This document shows, piece after piece, positions 51,381 to 56,994 of a DNA stretch of 56,994 bases (positions within the stretch are counted from its first letter, which is position 1; each line of letters starts with the position of its first letter). The stretch lies in the NCBI GenBank assembly GCA_038061695.1, contig JBBTYT010000014.1, positions 1 through 56,994 on the forward strand, written 5' to 3'. The notes beneath the pieces were generated by a model. The model saw only the letters and a list, made by a program, of their open reading frames with translations, did not search any database and was not told where the DNA came from. This DNA comes from M10-OD1-4 sp038061695. Lineage in GTDB: Bacteria; Patescibacteriota; Minisyncoccia; GWC2-36-17; M10-OD1-4. The translations under genes were made by a program, and so were the position numbers.

Positions 51381-52307
51381 CTATTTGAAATCGTATTGTT
51401 TTCTTTCCTCACTTATCTTGTCGAAACCATCAATGCCGTCCGCTCCTATTTTTGCTTTATAGCTTTCAATAACATACTCATCCCCTGGATCAGGCGGGAG
51501 AGAAGTCACAGGATGTTGCAGTGTAAATCCGACAAAGTCTTTTTCTTGCTTGATGATAAAGTCTGATCCATCCTGATAGAAAATTACCTTGTCATCTTTG
51601 ATAATATGGATCTCTTGAGCATGACAGCTTACACATCCCGCACCGACAGTAACTAGTACAACCTCTTTTGTTCCGTCTCCATCAAAATCTGTCGTAAAAG
51701 AAGAGTCCGATATCCAAAGACAATTGTTTTTTACTATTTCGATCACAGTTTTATTGCTATCAACTCTCGATGCGGAACGTTCCAATCCTGATTTAACTAT
51801 ACGTTCGCATTCTTCCGCAATTATCATCTTCTTTATGTGTGGTATTGGTTTTTCGCATTGTATTGAAATTTGATTTTTTACCTTCTCTTCAATCACAGCC
51901 GTAAAGGTGTCTTCTGTATCTTTATACGTTTTTATATCCGATGTTTGATTCGGCATGAGGGTCGCATAATACCCGTCCTTACAACTTAGGGTCATGAGAA
52001 AAAATGGGGTGTTAAAACTAACCCCTGCATATACATCCTTATTTAAATACACTGGCCACCCCTCCTGACCAATTCCCGAACCGTCACCGATATAATATGC
52101 GCGATTAGTGTATATGTCGGAACCAATACCACCTACATGGATAACCGTGGCATCATATACATCTGGCTCAAAAGAAGATGTAATTGTGGAATTACCGATG
52201 TTATAGTTTTTAGATATAAAATCCTCATAGTAAATACCGATAATAAGTAAAACGCTGGCTAGTAAGACGGGAAATATGGGGCTATAAAGTATTTTGCTTA
52301 TTTTCAT
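51381..52307 (-). CDS. membrane-anchored extracytoplasmic protein with CxxCH motif
   Basis: A 308-residue protein with an N-terminal membrane helix (about 9-27) and a large outer domain. Near residue 215 is FDGDGTKEVVLVTVG, like a calcium-binding FG-GAP-type repeat, followed at once by CVSCHA, a CxxCH of the kind that binds c-type heme. Other cysteines are in LSCKDG, IQCEKP, AEECER and NNCLW. I do not recognise the whole family. The CxxCH may be a real heme site or a redox/metal Cys pair by chance. It lies between the GGGGTCAG repeats and a broken small ORF. Confidence 0.65.
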   Translation of the reverse strand: MKISKILYSPIFPVLLASVLLIIGIYYEDFISKNYNIGNSTITSSFEPDVYDATVIHVGGIGSDIYTNRAYYIGDGSGIGQEGWPVYLNKDVYAGVSFNTPFFLMTLSCKDGYYATLMPNQTSDIKTYKDTEDTFTAVIEEKVKNQISIQCEKPIPHIKKMIIAEECERIVKSGLERSASRVDSNKTVIEIVKNNCLWISDSSFTTDFDGDGTKEVVLVTVGAGCVSCHAQEIHIIKDDKVIFYQDGSDFIIKQEKDFVGFTLQHPVTSLPPDPGDEYVIESYKAKIGADGIDGFDKISEERKQYDFK

Positions 52308-52313
52308 TTATAT

Positions 52314-52520
52314 TTAATATTTTTCAATAATTTTTCCGCTCAACCTGCAAATCCCACCCAGTTGCTGAGCTTCCGTATTTTTGAGACGATGCTTGATTTT
52401 CCATTTAGCCCCCGACCGGTTTTTATCCAAAAAATAATTCTCTAATGGGTCTACAACGAATTTTTCTTCTTTAGTCATGTTTGAGATTAGTGAGTTTTCT
52501 CCATTATTCCCGTTAATCAT
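52314..52520 (-). pseudogene. short ORF, possibly the remains of a longer gene cut by TAA
   Basis: A 68-residue frame starting MINGNNGENS and ending SGKIIEKY, charged and of unknown family. The same frame stays open upstream for 16 more codons (including WFRVGYTISFAGAELL) to a TAA at 52569-52571, and beyond that for 11 codons to an ATG at 52602-52604, only seven bases from the end of tRNA-Asn. No Shine-Dalgarno is found for any start. It may be a fragment left by insertion next to the tRNA, or a real 54-68-residue protein. Confidence 0.4.
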
Positions 52521-52610
52521 AAGTAATTCAGCACCAGCAAAAGATATGGTGTAACCTACTCTGAACCATTATCCTTCCTGAAGATTGTCGTAGTAGATGC
52601 TCATACTAAC

Positions 52611-52685
52611 TGGCTCCGCGGGTAGGATTCGAACCTACGACCAATCGATTAACAGTCGACTGCGCTACCACTGCGCCACCGCGGA
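52611..52685 (-). tRNA. tRNA-Asn (GTT anticodon), CCA encoded
   Basis: The 5' end reads TCCGCGGTGGCGCAGTGG; acceptor stem TCCGCGG pairs with CCGCGGA. The anticodon arm AGTCGACTGTTAATCG carries GTT, and the T-arm GTAGGTTCGAATCCTAC is perfect. The gene ends GCCA, with CCA encoded, unlike tRNA-Glu in this window. It borders the accessory region, and an imperfect copy of its 3' part lies at 48558. Confidence 0.96.
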
Positions 52686-52753
52686 ATATATACTTATCTT
52701 TAATATATAAAAATATCTGCTTTTTTGCAAGCTCTCTAAAAGCTAGAAAATAA

Positions 52754-54037
52754 TTAGTATTCTTCCAGCTTCTTTAACTTATCATTGTTTCTAATCTTTT
52801 CAAGCGACTTTGCTTCAATTTGTCTAATTCTCTCTCTTGTTACCCCAAACTCCTGACCAACCTCTTCCAGTGTATGAGTAACGCCATCTTCCAGACCAAA
52901 TCTCATACCTAAAATCTTCTGTTCTCTTGGACTCAAATCGCTCATTATATCTTTTAATTGATCCTTTAGAAGGCTTCTTGCTGTTGCTTGTGAGGGCGAA
53001 ATCTCCTTATCATCTTCAATGAACTCACCTAGAGTTGACTCATCTGAATCATTTCCAAGCGGAGTCTCCAAAGATATAGTATCCTGTGATATCTGGATTA
53101 TATGTCTCACCTTTTCAATTTCTATACCCATTTCTGATGCTAACTCTTCAGCAAGAGGCTCTCTCCCTAAATCTTGAACAAGCCTTCTTTTAATTTGATT
53201 AAATTTAGAAATTGTCTCAACCATATGAACAGGAATTCTGATTGTTTTTGCCTGATCTGCCAGAGCTCTTGTTATTGCCTGTCTTATCCACCATGTCGCG
53301 TAAGTTGAAAATTTATATCCTCTCTTATAGTCAAATTTTTCCACAGCTTTAAATAAGCCAATATTTCCCTCTTGAATTAAATCTAAAAGTGTTAAATGAG
53401 AGCTTCTTCCTATATATCTTTTTGCAATACTCACGACAAGCCTTAGGTTGGCTTGAGTTAATTTTTGTCTTGCATCTTCATCGCCCATCTCTATCCTTTT
53501 TGCCAAGTCTTTTTCTTGGTCCTCTTTTAAAAGTGAGATTTTACCTATCTCTCTTAAATACATTTGAACGGAATCTTGGGTAAGATTCAGCTCATCAAAT
53601 ATTTTTTTAGGACCTCTCTTCTTCGCTGTTTCCTCTGGCATCTCAAGAAGATCCCTTGATTCAACAAGCTCAACAGATGCATTGCTTAATTTATCATAAA
53701 GATTCTCAAGCGCAGTTATATCTTCTTCAATATTCGGCATCATATGCAAAACCTCAGCATGGGTAATAAAACCCCTCTGCTTACCCCTGCTTACAAGCTC
53801 CTCAACGGATATTTGAAATTTTGCCTCCAAATCAATTTTTTCGGCTTTTGTCCTTTTTATTTTTTTTACAGCTGTTTTTCTTTTTTTGGTTTTATACTTT
53901 TTAACCACCACTTTCTTCAAAAGTTTTTTTTGAGACGTTGTTTTCTTTTCTTTTTTTTCTTTATTTTTTACAGCTATCTTTTTTTCTTTAATTAACTTAG
54001 CTGTAACATTTTTCTTAGTTGTTTTTTTCTTTGGCAT
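52754..54037 (-). CDS. rpoD: primary sigma factor RpoD (sigma70)
   Basis: The housekeeping sigma subunit. After a Lys-rich tail of about 70 residues comes a region 1.1-like part, then 1.2 (DSVQMYLREIGKI), region 2 (NLRLVVSIAKRYIGR, DLIQEGNIGLFKAVEKFDYKRGYKFSTYATWWIRQAI split over 2.1-2.4), region 3 and region 4 (LTLEEVGQEFGVTRERIRQIE-type helix-turn-helix, here HTLEEVGQEFGVTRERIRQIE). At 427 residues it is complete. It lies 15 bases after dnaG, the old dnaG-rpoD pairing. It fits the TTGACA/TATAAT promoters found here. Confidence 0.97.
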   Translation of the reverse strand: MPKKKTTKKNVTAKLIKEKKIAVKNKEKKEKKTTSQKKLLKKVVVKKYKTKKRKTAVKKIKRTKAEKIDLEAKFQISVEELVSRGKQRGFITHAEVLHMMPNIEEDITALENLYDKLSNASVELVESRDLLEMPEETAKKRGPKKIFDELNLTQDSVQMYLREIGKISLLKEDQEKDLAKRIEMGDEDARQKLTQANLRLVVSIAKRYIGRSSHLTLLDLIQEGNIGLFKAVEKFDYKRGYKFSTYATWWIRQAITRALADQAKTIRIPVHMVETISKFNQIKRRLVQDLGREPLAEELASEMGIEIEKVRHIIQISQDTISLETPLGNDSDESTLGEFIEDDKEISPSQATARSLLKDQLKDIMSDLSPREQKILGMRFGLEDGVTHTLEEVGQEFGVTRERIRQIEAKSLEKIRNNDKLKKLEEY

Positions 54038-54052
54038 ATTTTTCTTAAGAAA

Positions 54053-55828
54053 TTATATTTTACTCTGTTCTTTTAAATGCTTATCCACGGATTCATCATC
54101 TCCTTTACCTTCCGCCTCTCTAATCTTAAGATGAAGATCTGATCTTTTTATGTCAAGAATATCTTTTTTAATTTGATTTATACAGAAATTTATCTCAAGC
54201 TCAATTTTTATAGAATCATCCAACATCTCAGATTGCAACATTATAGGATTTAAAAGAGTTTTCTCCATTTCGCTTGCCTCACTCATTATTTCCGAAACTT
54301 TGCCTATCTTAACACATTTTAAGAAAAAATCAAATAATAAAAGGATATTTTCACTTACTATGCTTTTAATTTGTTCTTTGTCTTCTTGGATAATCTCAAT
54401 AATTTTAGAGTTTTCAAGCAAAGAATATTTACTTGGATCCTTAATTAAAAAAGAGATTAATGAAGTAAATATCTTATCGTCTTTCTTTATTGTTAATTCA
54501 GGTATATTTTTTGTATCTTGCTTATCACTATAAGTGCGAGGCTGTTCTAATTTAATATTTTTCATCTCCTCTTCCAAATATTTAAGATCAATATTTAAAG
54601 TCTGTGAAAGCTTATCCAACCAATAATATTTCTCTACCTCATTTTTAATCTTTTTAATATTAGGTAAAATTTCCTCTGATATCTTCTTTTTTCCATTTAA
54701 TTCATCTTTGTTATATTTTAAAAGCGCGGCCTCAAAATAATAATTCATTATTGGAATTGAGCTTTCAAGAATATTCTTAAATTCTCCTTTGTGAGCTAAG
54801 ATAAAATCTGCGGGATCCTTACCATCAGGTATTCTGACGACAGAAATATTTAAACCTTCCTGCGACGCAACATCTATTCCCCTTTTCGTTGCAATATCTC
54901 CAGCAGAATCCATATCAAAAGCCATTTTCAAATTAGGAGAATATCTCTTTAAGAGCTTTGATTGATATTGTGTCAACGCTGTTCCCGATGAGGCAACAAC
55001 ATTCTTGACTCCATCCTGCCAAGAAGAAATTACATCCATCTGACCTTCCACCAAAACAACACTTCCTTCTTTTTTTATTTCAACTTTCGTCTTATCAAGA
55101 GCATACAATATCTTACCCTTATCAAATATCGGTGTTTGCGGAGAATTGACATACTTTCCTTCATTTTCTTTTGGAATTAAATATCTTCCTGTAAATCCAA
55201 CTATATACCCGTTGGAGTCCGATATTGGAAACATTATCCTATCCCTGAATCTGTCAAAATATTTTTTCTTTCCTGATTTTAAACTTGAAAAAATAAGACC
55301 CGCCTTCTCTATCATCTCATTTTTATAACCCTTTAAGGCTAGAAAGTTATATAAAGAATCCCAACTTGGCAAAGCATACCCAAGTTTAAACTCATCCATA
55401 GTTTCTTTTAAAATCCCTCTTTCTTCTAAATATTTTAAAGCTGATTCACCTTCCACTGAATGAAGATTTTTATAAAAATATCTTGCCGCATCAACAGATA
55501 TATCCTGTAAAATTGACTTTTCACTCTGTTCCTCCTTATTAACTTTTTTTAATTCAACTCCAGCTTGTTTCGCTAATATTCTTAAAGCATCAACGAATTC
55601 AATCCCCTCCATTTCCATAACAAATTTAAAAATATCTCCGCCCTTTCCGCATCCAAAACAGTTAAATATTTGTTTGCTGGAAGATACAAAAAACGATGGT
55701 GAATGTTCATTATGGAAAGGACATATAGCCCTAAATGAACTTCCAGCTTTTTGAAGCTTAATATATCCTGATACAACATCTACTATATCAAGTTTTAATT
55801 TTATCTCTTCTGAAGGAAAATCGCTCAT
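54053..55828 (-). CDS. dnaG: DNA primase DnaG
   Basis: Makes RNA primers for replication. The 591-residue product has the N-terminal zinc domain (CPFHNEHSPSF and CFGCGKGGD), the RNA-polymerase-like basic region with YALPSWDSLYNF, and the TOPRIM domain (VVLVEGQMDVISSW, MAFDMDSAGDIATKRG, DPADFI). The C-terminal helicase-interaction part is poorly conserved but of normal length. Its ATG overlaps the RNHCP gene's end by four bases, and rpoD follows. Confidence 0.96.
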   Translation of the reverse strand: MSDFPSEEIKLKLDIVDVVSGYIKLQKAGSSFRAICPFHNEHSPSFFVSSSKQIFNCFGCGKGGDIFKFVMEMEGIEFVDALRILAKQAGVELKKVNKEEQSEKSILQDISVDAARYFYKNLHSVEGESALKYLEERGILKETMDEFKLGYALPSWDSLYNFLALKGYKNEMIEKAGLIFSSLKSGKKKYFDRFRDRIMFPISDSNGYIVGFTGRYLIPKENEGKYVNSPQTPIFDKGKILYALDKTKVEIKKEGSVVLVEGQMDVISSWQDGVKNVVASSGTALTQYQSKLLKRYSPNLKMAFDMDSAGDIATKRGIDVASQEGLNISVVRIPDGKDPADFILAHKGEFKNILESSIPIMNYYFEAALLKYNKDELNGKKKISEEILPNIKKIKNEVEKYYWLDKLSQTLNIDLKYLEEEMKNIKLEQPRTYSDKQDTKNIPELTIKKDDKIFTSLISFLIKDPSKYSLLENSKIIEIIQEDKEQIKSIVSENILLLFDFFLKCVKIGKVSEIMSEASEMEKTLLNPIMLQSEMLDDSIKIELEINFCINQIKKDILDIKRSDLHLKIREAEGKGDDESVDKHLKEQSKI

Positions 55829-56142
55829 AATAATTTAAATTTTTCTACCTGTTTTTTTGACAGATCCAAAAATGTCTCAAAGCTATCATTCTTTGATAAT
55901 TTATTTCTTTTTATATGACCGCATTTCAAACATCTCAAAACTACATAATTCAAATCTTTATTAGTTTCAGCGTCAACAGGCTCCATCATACCTTGGCATT
56001 TTTCCATTCTATCACCAGGATTAATATCAACATGTCTACTGAAAAGGCATTTTGGACAATGATTGGTATAACCTGTCCCTTTGACATCTTCTCCGCAGTT
56101 TTCGCATATAAAATCCTCTTTTTTTCTGATAAATTTTCCCAT
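55825..56142 (-). CDS. RNHCP-domain zinc protein
   Basis: A 105-residue protein with the RNHCP family pattern: FICENCGEDV, then TNHCPKCLFSRHVD, GDRMEKCQGMMEPV and VVLRCLKCGHIKRNKL, with six or more cysteines and a His suited to binding two zinc ions. The family is widespread, with unknown role, probably nucleic-acid linked. It overlaps dnaG by four bases, so it is made with primase and sigma factor; a role around transcription or replication is a modest inference. Confidence 0.88.
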   Translation of the reverse strand: MGKFIRKKEDFICENCGEDVKGTGYTNHCPKCLFSRHVDINPGDRMEKCQGMMEPVDAETNKDLNYVVLRCLKCGHIKRNKLSKNDSFETFLDLSKKQVEKFKLL

Positions 56143-56217
56143 ATAATTCTAATATTACATCAATTATATATTTAAAACAAACCAAAAAAATGGGTATTGA
56201 TGCGTTTTTTATTTACT

Positions 56218-56865
56218 TTAAATTATTTCACTTGTTTTTAAATCTTTTGCTCCAAGATAACTCATTGATGATCGGAGTCCGGAAATTAAATCAGTCAAAA
56301 TCATAGATGCATCACCCCTAAACGACACCCTGCCTGAAGCCCCTTCCAGAGATCTAAAAAGCCCGTCTTCCGATTCATTATCCAAACGTTTTTTATCAGA
56401 AGCCGCATCACTTGAAGCAACATATTTATTATCATCCTCAAATAAAAGATCACGAGATGTTAAAATACCAACTAGCAAATTTTTTCCATCTTTCTTCTTA
56501 ACAGCAAGAACACTGGAAACGCCTTCTTTTTTAATTCTCTCCCTTACTTTAAAAATTGTTTCGGTAGGCTCTGCCGTTAGCGGGTCTTCTATCACAACTG
56601 ACTCCGCCATTTTAACCTTACGCACCTCTTCTGTTTGTCTTTCAATAGATAAAAACCGGTGAATAATTCCTATTCCTCCGGCCTCAGCCATAGCTCGAGC
56701 CATCTTAGACTCGGTAACGGTATCCATATTAGCAGAAATTAAAGGTATGTCCAAAGAAATGTTACGAGATAATTTACTCTTTGTAATAATATCTTTTCTA
56801 GAAAAAACCCGAGATTTTCTCGGCGACAGAAGAACATCATCAAATGTTAGACCTTCTTTTATCAT
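56218..56865 (-). CDS. IMP dehydrogenase homologue lacking the catalytic core
   Basis: A 215-residue protein whose two ends are clearly IMPDH (GuaB), but whose middle is absent. The N-terminus has EGLTFDDVLLSPRKSRVFS, PLISANMDTVTESKMA and GGIGIIHRFLSIE; one CBS-like domain follows (VLAVKKKDGKNLLVGILTSRDLLF). Then the sequence jumps to the family's last part: ASSDAASDKKR, LEGASGRVSFRG and GLRSSMSYLGA. Missing are the second CBS, the NAD-binding strands and the catalytic Cys loop, over 200 residues in all. ATG at 56865 is used; an upstream GTG is possible. It cannot be a working dehydrogenase alone. Confidence 0.8.
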   Translation of the reverse strand: MIKEGLTFDDVLLSPRKSRVFSRKDIITKSKLSRNISLDIPLISANMDTVTESKMARAMAEAGGIGIIHRFLSIERQTEEVRKVKMAESVVIEDPLTAEPTETIFKVRERIKKEGVSSVLAVKKKDGKNLLVGILTSRDLLFEDDNKYVASSDAASDKKRLDNESEDGLFRSLEGASGRVSFRGDASMILTDLISGLRSSMSYLGAKDLKTSEII

Positions 56866-56934
56866 AACCTTAATATTATACACCTAAGCCAAAATTGGAG
56901 CAAATTTAAATATCCTGGAAAAAGCTATTGACCA

Positions 56935-56943
56935 CCCCCCCCC
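56935..56943 (+). repeat. C9 homopolymer in a non-coding end region
   Basis: A run of nine C followed by ACGGCTGGCGGG, in otherwise AT-rich DNA upstream of the IMPDH-like gene. The last 110 bases of the window hold no gene I can see. The run may slip in replication or be a sequencing weak spot. Confidence 0.6.
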
Positions 56944-56994
56944 ACGGCTGGCGGGTTCTAACTATATAGTGTAAAATATATACATATCAATAAT

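Noticed and set aside
20618..52571. Reassignment of TAA as a sense codon
   Set aside because: Two frames contain an in-frame TAA, but many well-defined genes here (csp, the rhodanese, the HAMP sensor and others) end cleanly at TAA, so recoding is not credible.

Overview
The window looks like part of a Patescibacteria (Candidate Phyla Radiation) chromosome, probably near the Parcubacteria. The grounds are indirect: AT-rich DNA (hand counts of single 60-base lines in core genes give roughly 25-37% G+C), an S-layer/fibronectin-type secreted protein of a kind common in that group, an RNHCP protein, a monoderm-type type IV pilus set without visible secretin genes, and core genes that mostly lack Shine-Dalgarno sequences. 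The genetic code appears standard: both TGA and TAA end genes. No rRNA gene is present, so the placement is an inference.

Bases 134-20042 (all minus strand). After zwf (glucose-6-phosphate dehydrogenase) comes an 18-kb block that reads like one long transcription unit running right to left: methyl-accepting receptor, CheW, CheC-like phosphatase, CheY, a HAMP-only membrane sensor, a small unknown protein, CheB, CheA, CheC, CheD, a second receiver protein, PilB, PilC, a GspH-like pseudopilin, a giant pilin-anchored propeller protein, two more minor pilins, a PilM-TM-SH3 fusion and a pilin, closed by a terminator at 1647-1674. It couples a chemosensory system to a type IV pilus. CheR and PilT are not in the window. 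The propeller gene contains a 100-N assembly gap inside a 234-bp repeat array.

Bases 20177-35799 (minus strand). Housekeeping: a DUF84 NTPase gene broken by an in-frame TAA, secA, hpf, a 163-bp fold-back palindrome, a membrane-anchored beta-propeller protein, tRNA-Glu, a dcw cluster (mraZ-rsmH-ftsL-ftsI-murF) with a well-formed MraZ-box operator over a sigma70 promoter and a structured leader, then uvrA and manC.

Bases 35917-43459. Mixed strands: rhodanese plus HI0933-type flavoprotein, a SET-domain protein, a cold-shock gene with a hairpin leader, an S51 peptidase, a secreted Fn3 protein, a band-7 protein with its own strong promoter and terminator, an N-truncated MsrB, and a C39-like peptidase with TPRs.

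Bases 43460-52610, an accessory region. A compositionally foreign kinase/radical-SAM cassette, an EEP nuclease and a NUDIX gene lie between two 154-bp direct repeats made from the 3' end of the C39 gene. Further on are a 57-residue membrane protein, a GC-rich collagen-like secreted protein, a MerT-like protein, an OGFr-domain protein, small cytosolic proteins, an interlocked GGGGTCAG repeat and a secreted protein with a CxxCH motif. The region ends at tRNA-Asn, and an imperfect copy of part of that tRNA's 3' end sits 4 kb away, which suggests an integration hot spot. Several genes here carry good Shine-Dalgarno sequences, unlike most core genes.

Bases 52754-56994 (minus strand). rpoD, dnaG, an RNHCP zinc protein, and an IMP dehydrogenase homologue that has lost its catalytic core.
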